From: Aldrovandia affinis
Taxonomy: Eukaryota; Chordata; Actinopteri; Notacanthiformes; Halosauridae
DNA length: 64,000 bases
Assembly (NCBI GenBank): GCA_029706075.1
Contig: JAINUG010000260.1
Location: forward strand, 749,501-813,500
Direction of reading: 5' to 3'
Positions 1-41,575 of the stretch are shown here, one piece after another (positions within the stretch are counted from its first letter, which is position 1; the number at the start of each line of letters is the position of its first letter). A program made the position numbers and the translations under genes. The notes below the pieces were generated by a model. That model worked only from the letters and a program-made list of their open reading frames with translations, did not search any database and was not told where the DNA came from.

Positions 1-56
1 ACATTTTACATTACATTTTTGGCTCTTATCCAGAATGACTTACAGTGAGAGATGAA
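1..56 (-). repeat. SINE tail fragment
   Basis: The sequence resembles the reverse complement of the conserved SINE tail seen intact elsewhere in the window (taagtc-ctctggataagag-gtctgctaaatg, at about 32695-32730 and 53975-54010). Only the tail end is inside the window, and the head would lie to the left of position 1 or is missing. Confidence 0.5.
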
Positions 57-484
57 CATCGAGTCCCATCATTCATACAGACGACAGACACATCTACTCC
101 CACTCAAACAAACAGACAGACAGACAGACATGCACAGTCAGTTCTACTCCACTGCACTACCTGCTCTGGCGGTATAGCCACCACTTAAACACTCTTTCAG
201 ACGCCAGCTAGTTACCTAGCAACCCGTTTCACTTCCACAGCGACGCTATTAAAAGCAACGACAAAGAGAGGAGGGGGGGCGGGAGGCGGGGGTGTATTGG
301 AAATATAGAGAAAAGATTTGCTAGTCAAAATCGAAAAGGTACACCCACACCCAGAATGCGCAGTACAGGTGTGGAGTGAGGTGTTCTGTACCCTGTATTG
401 AGATCACTGTACCCCAGCATTCAACAGCTCCTGTTTCCAACCCAGGTGCAACAACATGGTCTGATTGACCTAACACTGCAGCAA
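57..484. other. No gene seen; unique DNA with one X-box-like site
   Basis: No open frame with coding character is visible. The stretch holds short GACA repeats around 113-130, a palindromic X-box-like site at 211-223 and a G-rich run at 270-292. Confidence 0.5.
211..223. promoter_or_regulatory. X-box-like (RFX) palindrome
   Basis: The 13-mer GTTACCTAGCAAC fits the RFX X-box form GTNRCC-N-RGYAAC. Such sites mark many ciliary gene promoters. No gene start is visible beside it, so any target would lie left of the window. A chance match is possible. Confidence 0.3.
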
Positions 485-531
485 CTACACACACACACAC
501 ACACACACATGCACACAAACACACACACACG

Positions 532-578
<47 letters not shown>

Positions 579-604
579 CAGCAGAAGAGATTGAATGTGC
601 ACAC

Positions 605-646
<42 letters not shown>

Positions 647-736
647 CAGGCACTGGCAGAAGAGATTGAATGTGCACACAACACACACACACACACACAC
701 ACACAGGCAGGCACTGGCAGAAGAGATTGAATGTGC
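485..736. repeat. Compound CA minisatellite
   Basis: Blocks of (CA)n alternate with a spacer containing AGAAGAGATTGAATGTGCA, which occurs three times at about 582, 659 and 719. The spacers and CA tracts have expanded together as a higher-order tandem repeat. Long cysteine/valine or histidine/threonine open frames across it come from the repeat and are not genes. Confidence 0.9.
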
Positions 737-1086
737 AATCAGAACCACTTTCCTTTGTTCTCAGTAGCACATTAGTCCATGGGTGAGGTGATAATCATTG
801 TGGTCATTTATTATAGGGTACATTTTTCTCTCATTCTCTCTCCTCTTTTCTCTTCGTCTCCCTCTCCCATGTTCCCTTGATCCTTCCACCTTGTCTCTGT
901 CACGCTTTCCCTCTCCTGGTCTCTGTCTCCCTCTCTCTCTCTCTCTCTCCTTGTGGTGGAGTTGTGGGAGCCATTAAGCCAGGCAGTCAATAGTGACAGA
1001 CAGATTATTGCTGAGAGAGAGAGAGAGAGAGGGAGGGAAGGAGAATGAAAAAGAACAGTGCCGCAGTCTCGGAGACAGTTATACCA
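737..1086. other. No gene seen; CT and GA simple repeats
   Basis: The stretch contains a pyrimidine-rich part (about 825-955) ending in a CT run and a GA run at about 1012-1034. The two runs are complementary and could pair. No coding signal was found. Confidence 0.5.
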
Positions 1087-1374
1087 GGATGTGAGAGAGA
1101 TCAGGGTGCATTTTCCTGGCATGGTTTAGGTCCAGCAACATTTATAGGAGATTTTGGAGTGACACCTGAGACAGTGTTTTCCACCAACATCAACAAAACA
1201 CAAAATGATGGAATTTCTCATGGAATAATTATGTTGCATCTCTCCAATAGAGTTACAGACACTTGTAGAATCTATGCCAAGGTGCATTGAAGCTGTTCTG
1301 GTGGCTTGTGGTGGCCCAATGCCCTATTAAGACACTTTATGTTTGTGTTTATTTTATTTTGGCAGTTACCTGTA
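1087..1374 (+). mobile_element. Tc1/mariner fragment, 'GGTAACTGCC' family
   Basis: The right end carries the terminal motif GGCAGTTACCTGTA shared with the elements at 8904-9173, 14693-15219 and the one ending at 38877. Inner phrases such as CCTGGCATGGTTTAGGTCC and CACTTGTAGAATCTATGCC also match those copies. The left terminal repeat is missing, so this is a 5'-truncated, inactive copy. Confidence 0.8.
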
Positions 1375-3017
1375 GAACATGGAACCATGACAACTTATTA
1401 TACAATAGAAAAATATGTGTTTACATTATGTATTGCACATAAGCGTATCTACCATTGAGAACACGAGGGCATGACCTCTTTTTTTTTTTTTCCCGAGTCT
1501 GACTTGTATTTTTTTTTACATACTGATTCAGTGTAATACTGAATAAAAGTGGTGAACTACTGTACATAAAATGACTTCAATTCGGTATGGCAAAGATTTT
1601 GTACAAAGCCAAGATTACCGCTTGTTCGTGTGTGTGGTGATGAAATGGACCCATCCCGAGCAGACAGATCTCATTGTTACTACAAAATCTTTGCTCAGCA
1701 AAGATGACGCAGTGACACTTGGGACGACTTACTGAGTCGGGAGTTGTAACTCAGGCTGCTGATCTGAAGCCAAGCGAAGCATGATGTAGGTGTAGAGATC
1801 TCTCACATTATCAAAAGGTTGACTGCTTGTATTATATCCAGATTAATGCTATTCATCTCCAGAGATCATCTATCGATAGCTACTTTTTAGTCAGACTACA
1901 GTGCTGATAGGCTACCTTAGGCTAACATTAGCTAATGTAGCATACATTGACAGTGGTGATAGGCACAAAGCTAGCTACATTTTATTGTACATTTTCAGTG
2001 GCCATTCCTAAAATCATGACAGTCTACTACTCTTGTAGTGAATTAGCTACATGGGGAGACTAATTACTTCAAATTTTTCTTAGTGACATTTCGCATGACG
2101 AACCCCCCTAGAGGGGCTAGGTCTCATGACCTCTGTAATCCTTGCCTCCTGGATACGGCCCTGGTATTGCAAAGGTGTGCTGCTTACTTTGCACAAACAG
2201 CGATACAAAATCTACAGACAAATAGACAAAGGAAACTTTTTTTTTCAACTTTTATTTCGGATATCCATAGTGCATTCTTGGGCTAGCAGTTCCACATAAT
2301 CAGTTTTTCATTGTTTGGTTTTAGATTTTTTTTTAAATGCATTTATTTTTAAATGTAAATGTTTTGTCCAAAGAGATAATGCATGTTCTATGACCAGCTG
2401 GGAAATGGATCTTTGTCCATGATTGTGCCCTTTGTTCATGGCTTCACTCTCTCTCTCGCTCTCACTCTCTCTCTGACACACAAAAAAATAGAATCAAGAA
2501 ATGAGAAAAGGTCTTTCTTTTGATCTCACCCAAACGTTTAGCCCTGTCCACTCCAACGGGTTCTGCAGGTACATGGGCACTTCGGACAGTGTCTCAGGGG
2601 GCCAGACACAGCACTCCTGTCCCAGAAACACAGACAGACAAACAGACAGACTGCCCCCCCAGACGCTGGTACCAAGCCCATTAAGATTCATGTGCACTTG
2701 TATACCCAAGCATCTACCTACATCCATAATTCGATCTCAAAAACAGAAATCAGGCCACTTAAAGCTTTAATTTTCACAATTATGAGTTTTTTTTAACAAT
2801 TTGTTTTGGAAACCACAAAGAAACGACACTGACATTCAACAAGACCCAAGCACCTCAAGTGAAACAGAGTCATAAAAGAGAGAGAAAATGCTGTAATTTT
2901 AACTTTTTCATATTTCTGTAGTTGTGCTTTTTGTTGTTTTTGTCTGAAGATGGGAGGAGCTGTGGATGAAAGGATGAAAACCTCTCACACAGATGGAGGT
3001 GCAGCCCAACTACCCTC

Positions 3018-3190
3018 GGGTGTGTGTATGCGTGCATGTGTGTGTGTGTGCATGTGCCTGCATGCATGTGTGTGCTGGCATGCGTGCATGTGTGTGTATG
3101 TGTATGTATATGTGTGCCTGCGTGTGCCTGCATGCATGCGTGTGCATGGACACATGAGTGTGTGTGTGTGTGTGCCTGCGAGTGTGAGTG
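3018..3190. repeat. TG/GCATG-rich microsatellite
   Basis: A degenerate array of TGTG, TGCATG and TGCCTG units is visible. Confidence 0.75.
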
Positions 3191-3339
3191 CATGTATATT
3201 AGGGGAGGAGGTTCAGAGGGACAGAAAGAGTGCCAGACAGTGGGTTTTGTACAGGACCAGAGAAGCAAAATGTCCTAAAAGACAGATGGCAGCGCTCAGC
3301 TCAAGGGGTGTCTGCCTGCCTAGTCACTGCTCTCAGCAG

Positions 3340-3570
3340 AGGGGGGGAGAGAGAAAAATGGAAGGAGGGTGGGAGAAACAGAGAAAGCTAGAGAGAAAGA
3401 GGAGGAAGGAGGTAGTGAGAGGGAGGGAGAAATGGAAGAAAGGAGGGAGGGAGAGGGAGAAAGGAAGAGGAGGAGGGGGTCAAACAGACAGAGAGAGAGA
3501 GAAAAGGAAAGAGTCGGGTACAAAAAGTGAAAGAGAGAAAAGGAAAAAAAGAGAGGCAGAGGAAAGGACA
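3340..3570. repeat. Purine-rich tract (GA/GGGA)
   Basis: The plus strand is almost pure A and G for about 230 bases. It encodes only Lys/Arg/Glu-rich or Ser/Leu/Phe-rich spurious frames. Confidence 0.75.
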
Positions 3571-4138
3571 GGGAAGGGTCCATCGCCCTGGGCTCCTTCC
3601 AAACCTGACCAAGCACATATTCCCCCTGCTGCTGTGGGCATCTCTCACAGCAGCCGCCCACCACATTCTCACAATGTTCCTGTAACGTTGCAGTAGCATT
3701 CACCGCATTGCTACAATGTCTCAATGGCATTGAGAGAACGTTATGTGCTGGCAGCACAGCTCTCTCACACATCATCCATTTAATGCCAGCTTCATGCACT
3801 CAAATTGCCTCACATCTCCTGAGCCTAACTGATATATTTAGGCCTTTATACTAGGCCACTGGGAAATTAGGTGATCCATTTATCTTATCATTTGCCTATG
3901 TAGTCATTCCATTCAGAAGCTGTAAAAATGTGGTTTCAGGTGGAAACAAACGATTTATTCGGTCCGATCCATGGCTGTAGAGGTCATTCATTGACCTAAC
4001 AGAACCCAGGTACAGGGACATTGCCCGTCAGTCCTTATTAAAACTCATCGAGCCTGCAGTGAAATTCCTCATCGAGCGGGTCTCTGAACAAACTCTCGGT
4101 CAGTTGGCACAACTGGTTACTGGCACTGCTCCTTTTTA

Positions 4139-4490
4139 AAATAATTTATTTGAATGTGATGATTTGTTTCTTTTGCTTGGTGCCTGAACAATTTTCCCAG
4201 AATATCTCTGGAGGCAAACTTGGATCCCACTTCTGACACCAATGTTGTGACTGTGCAGGGGTGGGAGAGGGCGCGGTGCAAGAGATGGAATACTCACGAA
4301 GCAGTCTTGCAGAACTGGGGCTACCACCACCACCAAAATAACCTCTAGAATAAAAGTCGCTCCAGAATACCATTCTTGGTGTGTGACTTGGAATTGCCCT
4401 ACACTATACGAGAAACAAGTAATTGGGCTCCGATGGTAGAGTCTTTCCTTTTCAAAGCAGGCTATTACCTTCGAGGGCAAACTTACTATC
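4139..4490 (-). mobile_element. Possible LTR-retrotransposon end (LTR plus primer-binding site)
   Basis: On the minus strand the phrase TTGGTGTCAGAAGTGGGATC (about 4223-4242) resembles the start of the internal region, just after the LTR, in fish Gypsy/BEL-type retrotransposons. The flanking 250 bases would then be LTR. No gag or pol frame is present, and the LTR limits are not certain. Confidence 0.3.
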
Positions 4491-5848
4491 CTGGGGTAAT
4501 CACTGCAGTGATAATAGGCAAATGTTCACAATCATAAAGTTCCTACAGTTATAGATTTACTCAAATGCACCACTGTAAAAAAAAAAGTATCTTCTTGCAT
4601 TGTTGTCATTATTATGAACAATCCAAAAGACATTATTATTATTTTTCCCATAGACTTGGATCCTTTCTTTTTTGACAAGTAACACATGTTTATAATACAC
4701 AATTAAAAATAAGCCTAAAAAACAGCAAAGTGAGGTTCACCCGATTCAATTATGAGACACATTTCGGACAGATTAACAAAGAGCCACTTCAAATGTGACA
4801 GTCAAATTCTCCAGCACAAACACCATCAAAGTACAGCCTTTGACTGCTAAGACTGTTAAAAAATGCATGTATGGCTTCCAGAGAAGTGTTCTGTTATAGT
4901 ACTTAGTAATAGGGCTAAAAACGTTTCCTTTTATTTCCACAATGATTGCACCACCCTCCATGGTGGTCAACCGTATACACCATGTAACAAGTAAGGAAGA
5001 GGGCTCAAAACACAGAATTACTAAACACATCCATTGTACAGCATTGCCTTTTCTGTTCTGCTTTTGTATCTTTAAAAAGTTTATGGATAATTAATATAAA
5101 GAAAAAAAACTATAAACACTGTATTAGCCCTTGAATTCAGACAGATCAGAAACTGACACAGGGTATCTTTAAAATAATAATAATAATTTTAAAAGAGAGA
5201 GAGAAAAAAAAGAAAAAAAAATCAGGTCGATGGGTAATTTTCAACAGTAAAAAGATAGAAGCTACCCTCTGGTATGGCCTACCACCTCCCTCTCCTGATT
5301 GGTGGAACAACCTGAATTAAGAGAGTGGGTGGAGTCCCTCTGAGTATAAGTGAATGACTGTGTTGTAGTCTGTAGGCTCATGTCTCCCCTGGCGTGAGCC
5401 ACGCTCTGCCTCCCCTCCACCATGCAATGGCCACAGTCACCACCATCTTCACTTCCCATTTTTCTTTTTCTGTTTTTTCTTTTTAAATACAAAAGAAAGC
5501 TTACATACAGTACATTAATACTTTTTTGTACATTTCTTTTGTTGTCTTCAATAAATAAAAGTTAAGCAACGTCCTTTTATCATAATTTTTTTTCTTGTTC
5601 TAAATCAATATCATTCTTATAACCGGTACTGTAACTATAATTATGATTCAGCATTTCTCTTTTATTTTATTGACTATCTCATTTAGTCAGTCAACGCCTG
5701 GAATTGTCCAAGAAAAAAGGAGGGGGCGAAGGGGGGTGTAGCGCCTTGTTTGCATCCGGGTCACGGTTGCCCCAGCGTCAGGGGTGGTGGGGAAAGAGGG
5801 GTATGTATGCGGGCAGGGCAAAAGCCAGGGGAGGGTGGGGGGGGGGCT
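4491..5848 (-). other. Downstream region, probably ttc9b 3' UTR in part
   Basis: The stretch is AT-rich and follows the ttc9b stop codon in the transcript direction. It has A/T homopolymers, an AAT run at about 5173 and no convincing open frame. The 3' UTR may end near the poly(A) signals at 5661-5671 or run further. Confidence 0.35.
5661..5671 (-). terminator. Candidate poly(A) signals for ttc9b
   Basis: Two overlapping AATAAA hexamers on the minus strand lie about 180 bases after the ttc9b stop codon. They are the first canonical signals reached by the transcript. Nothing in the sequence proves they are used. Confidence 0.4.
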
Positions 5849-24253
<18,405 letters not shown>

Positions 24254-24560
24254 ATCTCTCAGTGCGCACGACAGCAGCGGGCCATGCTGTTCCGAATGCA
24301 CGGATGCCTGTTTTCCTTGAGAGGACTGGAACAGAGTGCTGTGCATAAAGGATGCGATTCGAGCGGCGATCGGATTTCAGCGAAAATAGAGGAAGGAGAG
24401 CTAGCACAAAAATAGGCTAACATAAATCTTTTAAAAAATTCAATGAACGAATTTCAAATATTTCGATTCTATACAAAAAGATAAATAGCAACCTTTGATG
24501 TACCGGCTTTCGCTTTTGCCCGTGTCTCCCCTTGCTCAGTGGTTTTGCAGAGTGGTGTAA
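24254..24560 (-). promoter_or_regulatory. ttc9b: ttc9b 5' UTR and proximal promoter (approximate)
   Basis: The region is immediately upstream of the ttc9b start and next to the CpG-rich first exon. I see no TATA box with good spacing, so transcription probably starts in a CpG context. The limits are a guess. Confidence 0.35.
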
Positions 24561-27329
24561 GGTGAAGGAGAATCACCCGAGTGTACTCTCCCTTTTTGCG
24601 CCTGAGCTGCCGGCACGCGCAGCTTCAGCACCACAGACAGCGAGTTTAGTCTTAAACTCGCGGTGCATTGTGGGTGTATGGGGGAGGGGGGCGGGGGAGT
24701 CGTGCTGTCCTGCTGCATCACGAGCGCAATTTCAGTGGTCTTGCAAGCCGTGGTACTGATACTGTACACAGCAACGCTACGTTGAGTCTTGATGTCTCAA
24801 GATGTGCAACATTTTCCCAAAAAATCGTAAAACAACAAATATCATTTGACATACTAGGCCTACACCGCTTATAAGGAACTGTCGAGCACGAGTATCGGAC
24901 CGGTATTTAATGTTTAGCTTCACCATTTGTAAGACATTGTTAGCACGATTAAGCACAGTGGATTTGGGTCATTAAAACGTGCGAAAAAATGCAATTGGTA
25001 TCCTTCATTTTACTTAAACTCCACATATAGAAATTATTATATAAATAATGTTAATAGCGATTCACAGGCTTTAACTGAGATTCAAATTTGGCCAGAAAAA
25101 GCTTCGAAGTAACGATTTAGCAAGACAAGGAGATGCTCTGTTTAGATATAAAACAGTGGGCGTCGGAAACATTACATTGAAGAAAGTGAACTCTAGATGT
25201 TGGGGTCGCTTCAAAAAAGCAAGGAGGCAGAGAAGGATGTAAGAATACGAGGAAACTCACATTGTTCAAAAAAAGTACGTTGTATAAGCGCATTCAGGGG
25301 TTAGCGATATCTGGGCATCTGAGTGCACCTACACCACCGCCTGCATCTACTGGGTTTTATAATAGCAGAAGGAGACGAGTCAGGTTTTATAGTATATGGC
25401 GGCAAAGACTTATGTATACATGTGAAATGTAGGGCTCCAATTGGAGGCAGTGATTCAAGCAAACTCAATCGTTGGCCTATAGCATAATACTAGCGAAAAC
25501 TAGGTAGAACCAATCAGATTGCAGGAAACTAATCTCACAGATTGTTCCTTTTCCTGTTCTAGAGAGTGCATTTAGGGTCAAGACTATGGTGCAACTGAAG
25601 TGATAACAGTTAACAAGAAAGCTTGTCTTCCATATTTTTCAGGACTATGAGTTCATAAAGCATACTGGATACCTAAAATTGTTTCTGTATAATATTAAAT
25701 ATAGAAGTGTGCCGCACTATTCACTCTTCCTTTGAACATAAACCATTCTTGGACAACTAATAACTAAAAGAGATCAATAGTCACTGCACCAGAGCAATAG
25801 TCATTGCAAATTAAGCAAGATTTTCAACTTTCAGTTATGACTATGCTGTCATAAATGTGTGGGGGGAAAAAACATTTTTGGCAAAATTAAGTTGATCTGG
25901 TGAGGGAAATTCATAAAAGTGGTACATCAAGCAAACATCCCTTCTGTGGAAACAGGGAGGGCCAATGTAAATTGATTTTAAAAAGAGGTAAAGGTTAGAA
26001 CCACTGACCAATGGCCAGAACATCATCTTGTAATTGGCAAGGGATCTTGGGGCTTGAGAAAGATGACTTCCTCCCACAGTCAATGTTTCACTGTCAACAA
26101 AACCGCTTAATTGTGGGATCTAGCTGGTTACCAAGCAACAATTAACTTCAAAGCTATTCCAGGTCAGGCAAATATACAAGACCCAACCCAGGCACCTCAT
26201 ACCTTTGGACATTTGCAATTTTTTGCATGTATGCCTCAACATAGAAAATATGCTAACTTTAAATGGTTGGCAAACACACAGCTACAAAATTAAACCTTAA
26301 CCAGAAATCACCACCTTCCCAATATCAGGGTTAACATTGACTGACACATCCACTTATAGATGCCAAACTGCAAGTAAACAAATTTGAGCTGCTTCATTGC
26401 AGTTTGGCACCAACACGTGGATATGTCGGTATTAAACCCTGTTTTATTAACTCTGCCAAATGTGACAGCAATGCAGCATTACATCGTTGTCAGCACACTA
26501 GGGCTGTCACTTTAACAAAAAATAATTATATTCAATATTCGGATAAAATATGTAGATTCCTTCGAATAGTATTCAAATATGCGTGTTACAGACCTGCCAA
26601 CATTGGGGAAATATTTTTGAGTACTAGTGGAAAAAAATAATTAGTAAAAACCTCTTCAATATTTCCCGAAAAGTCACCTCACTTCTCGCAAAGTGTGAGA
26701 AATGCTAGTTTGCACGACCAAACCTTTATGGGCTCTGGTCCAAATACAAGTTCTGTAGAACCTACGTTTTAACTGAAGCTTCAATTTTTGCGCAGTTTAA
26801 AGTGATGTCCGCGAGCTTTGAAAAAGCAGATAATCTTTCTGACGGTAGAATTTATTTGCATAAAGTGCAAAATATGAAGACAAACCACATCTCCCCATGA
26901 GCATAGGGTACGCTAGTGTTAAACATGCATATTGCATTACAGTAAATTAGAGTGCCTATTTGTTTAGCTTATGGGCATGTCGATTTAAAACTAAAACTAA
27001 AAACTAAAAAACTTCTCGAATCATCCCATTCATCCTCGAAACCGCTGTTGGAATGCAGATTCAATATTGTAATATAATGTGACAGGCCTAACGCACACTC
27101 TACCTACCACACAGTGTAATTCCTCTCGGTCCAGGACAGAGGGGCAGCAGAACTCCCCGGCCAGTATTTGAAAGCGCTTGCACTACGCTCAAAATGATAA
27201 AGTATCTAAAGAGTTTCCTTGTGCTCCGTGGGCTGATGCATTAAAGAGTCTTGTTTTGCTGATAGAAACCAGGACCCCTTGCTGGTTCTGGAGGCCTGGT
27301 ACAGAACTGAAGGTAGAATGACTGACTAA

Positions 27330-27510
27330 AGGGGCTGGTGGATAGCATAGCAGCCTACGCACCCGTATCTGTCTAGTCCTGTACGAGTGTGAGCTTTCTA
27401 TCAGGGACGCGGTTCGAAACCAGTCTCTGCCAGACCGGCCCTGGCCGTTAGCTCTGACTGGGGTCGGCATTTGGCTGTCCGCTCCTGAGGAAGGGTGGTC
27501 GGCACAAACT
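27330..27510 (+). mobile_element. tRNA-derived SINE fragment
   Basis: Matches the element at 33024-33398 (opposite strand), sharing GGATAGC-TAGCAG, CAGGGACGCGGTTCGAAAC and a diverged CCGATTGGCG-type part. Confidence 0.65.
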
Positions 27511-29179
27511 CGCTGTGAAGTATGTAAGGGTGTCTCCAGAAAGGGGGTCAGTGAGTTCTGTCTCGAAGGAGGCGGATCATCGCCAGCCTCGGAGAGTAGC
27601 TTGCTAGCTAGTAGCTCGGTGAGTTCGTGGGGCAGGGTATAATTGGCTTCCAAATTGTAGAAAAACAGGGGAAATCAGAAACAAAAATGTAAAGAATTAC
27701 TGATTATATTCTACAATTACTATACCCGTACTATATCTATATGGTTCAGCACATAGTGTTGAGGTGGGGGTGGTGGGAAAAAACAGACAAGTCAATCAGT
27801 ATTTCCCCTTTTCTTTTCTCCTCAAGAACACTTTAAGAACAAGATGCCTTGTTCCAATTACATCTTTAAAAAATACTAAACTGCTAAACACTTTTTTCAC
27901 CTCTCTCCATGTTGCAACTCTTAAATCTGTACAGTGTAGCAAAGGTCTGATGTAGCATTACACACAGACAAAAAAAAGCCAACTCATCAAAATACAAAAT
28001 TTTAAATTGGGAACACAGAACACCACAGAGGTCAGTCCATCAGTTGGTAGGCACCCGCTAGCCACTTTTCCCGATCCAAGCAGGGGCTCACTGAATAGGA
28101 TGCAGTCAAGACCGAGAAACAAGGCATGGTTTCTGTCACGTTGCTCCAGGTGACAGGCAGACAGGCACCTGTAGGGTGGGTGGGGGGAAGCTGTCCAGTT
28201 CATCAGGGTAAAATAAATTATTGGCCACATCCCCATGGCTGGCAGTTCAAAGAGCAGGCAAGGTGAGCAGGCAAGAGGTGAAAACGAGTATGTGGGAGTG
28301 CTCACCCCCATGCAGGATTTTGAAGGGGGGGTGGCTGAGGTAAAATGGCGCTCCTGTATAGTTTGATGGTGACTCGGGTTCCCCTTTCTCAAAGCTGGCT
28401 GATTGAGGATCGATGATTCCCTCCTCGCTCTTCGCTGTCGTTCATGAGACCACGGCCAAACGCTTGAACAGAGTGGCCAGCAGGCCCCAGCGCTGACTCC
28501 AACATTGTCACCAGCCTCTTCACAGTACGTGGGTGAGAGTGGACCTTACCGAACAAGAGTGGGAGTGCCTTCACCATAGATACTTCAATCGCTAGATTTT
28601 TATATTTTGCATTCTAGAATGCCAGGTTCTCAGTGTGAGCACCCGATTGGGATTCTGCATTGGACAGGGAAGTTGGAAATGCACCCTGGATTGAACCACT
28701 GTGCCTGATTTAGTAGCTCTGTATCTATGGTTTCCAACACTGACAAACTGGGAGGGGAGAGGGGAGTGAAACAAGCCTTACTGTGATAGTTTAAGCCATG
28801 CCATATCAATAATAATAATAACCATGACAACAATAATAGAAAAGAACAACAATAAAACATGACAATTCAATCTCCGTATCATGTTACGGCAGGAGAGGGG
28901 AAGGGTTAAAAAGCAGTTTAACACTAGGGATAAAAGGGAAAAGATCACTCCTGCAGTCAACACGCAGTTGAGGGAAAGTGTGTTCATTATATGAGGCTAC
29001 ACTACTCCTATATAACCATTCTAGGTAGTGGGCCTATTGCCCAGTGCGGCTCTGCCCATTGCCAAAGCACCACAAGACGCCACAAGAGAGTGACCTGGAA
29101 TGCTCTCCGTTCCCTCTCCAGGTCACTGGCGCGGGGATACGATTCCATGTGAAGGTAGTGTGTGTCTTGTGCAGCTTTC

Positions 29180-29180
<1 letters not shown>

Positions 29181-29210
<30 letters not shown>

Positions 29211-29218
29211 GGGGGGGG
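29181..29218. repeat. TG microsatellite plus G run
   Basis: In the transcript direction this is a C run followed by (CA)n, about 80 bases after the C19orf47 stop codon, in the probable 3' UTR. Confidence 0.85.
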
Positions 29219-29298
29219 GTGGGGTGGGGTTAAAACATGGTGGTGGTGGTGGGGGGCATAAAGGGGGGTGGGACTGAGGTACGTTTCTGAAAAAGGCA

Positions 29299-40482
<11,184 letters not shown>

Positions 40483-40949
40483 GTTTGGAGAAATACAGCT
40501 GCGTCCGGCCGGCTTCGTGACGGAATGTCCGGTGTCTACCAGATAAACTCATTAAACTCAGGCAAACGATGTTATTCCTCCTTGATCCGTTACCTACTTC
40601 TTTCTTTCACATATTTAGTTAAATGTCAAGGGCAGGTCACGGTGGAAATTTCAGAACCACAGGTAAGAATTTTAGGACTGTTGCTTTTCTCAACGCCCAA
40701 TGCGCTCTTTGCCTTTGATTAGCTAAGGTACGTCACGCTTTTTGTCAAGGCCAATGAAACGTGAGTGCATTAGGTTTTCATTTAAACGGATCATTTTCAA
40801 TCTACAGTAATGCATAACCGCGTAGTATAGCTTAAGTTGAAGCACACGGATCGTGTTTGTAGGCTGTACAATATCATGCACAGATTCACTTACATTATAT
40901 GGCCCATGGAAATATTTTAAAGTGTGTTGGTCGGCTAGTACCATACTAG
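40483..40949. promoter_or_regulatory. C19orf47 homologue promoter, possibly bidirectional
   Basis: The region is immediately upstream of the start codon. On the plus strand a strong donor-like CAG|GTAAGA is at 40660-40668, which could end a 5' exon of a divergent transcript. In human, PLD3 lies head to head with C19orf47, but no PLD3 coding exon is visible here. Confidence 0.35.
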
Positions 40950-41575
40950 GGCTGTGTTCGAAACCGTTCCGTATTCCCTAAATAGTGCACTATATAGTGT
41001 GTTCGCCATTTTGTAGTGTTGTTCGAATTCTCAACGGTTAATTTCGTTCACTGGCTGTGTTCGAAACCGTTCCCTATTCCCTAAATAGTGCACTATATAG
41101 TGTGTTCGCCATTTTGTAGTGTTGTTCGAATTCTCAACGGTTAATTTCGTTCACTATATAGTGCACTATAAAATACCCACAATTCACAGCGATTTCTAGT
41201 GAACAGCGAATGTACCCTACAATTTCTCCCGTATACCACAATGCAATGCGGTCGTGTCTTAGTTAGCTCACGACTTCCATAACGGTAGCTATAGGTGGCC
41301 AAAGCAGTGGCTAGCAGACAGCACCACAGTTGACAAAACCACACTTGCACATCATTCGAATTTCAACAATTTATTTGGGATTTAACATTCAAAACTGAAC
41401 ATGCAAACCCGATACTACCTGAGTAAATTTCAACCTGCTGTCATGAGTGCTCGGTTTGTTTGCGTGATACTGGGCGCGTCCGCTTGCGTCACCTAAATAT
41501 CCGGCACTTTTTTTTTTAACGCAAATGACGTTCAGTGTAGTGTCCGAAAACAGTTTAATCGTTTCGAACACAGCC
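40950..41575 (-). mobile_element. Non-autonomous DNA transposon, 'GGCTGTGTTCGAAACCG' family, copy A
   Basis: The ends are GGCTGTGTTCGAAACCG and an eroded inverse (CGTTTCGAACACAGCC). It is rich in palindromic TAGTGCACTATATAGTG words. The internal phrase on the minus strand (ATGATGTGCAAGTGTGG) is shared with copy B. The first 103 bases are duplicated in tandem (40950-41052 and 41053-41155) with one difference. I cannot name the superfamily. Confidence 0.8.

Larger units (their letters stand above)
1375..4138. other. No gene seen; simple repeats only
   Basis: The stretch lies downstream of ttc9b. It has a TG/CATG-rich microsatellite at about 3018-3190 and a purine-rich tract at about 3340-3570. 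Open frames in both are low-complexity products of the repeats. Confidence 0.5.
24561..29298. other. Intergenic, ttc9b to the C19orf47 homologue
   Basis: No supported exon. It has a SINE fragment at 27330-27510 and, at the right end, the probable 3' UTR of the C19orf47 homologue. That UTR includes a TG/CA microsatellite at 29181-29210 followed by a G run and GGT repeats. Confidence 0.5.

Noticed and set aside
321..770. Long Cys/Val and His/Thr open frames on both strands
   Set aside because: They are translations of the CA microsatellite, open in several frames at once.
3320..3799. Ser/Leu/Phe-rich and Lys/Arg/Glu-rich open frames
   Set aside because: They come from a purine/pyrimidine tract with no start context, splice signals or homology.
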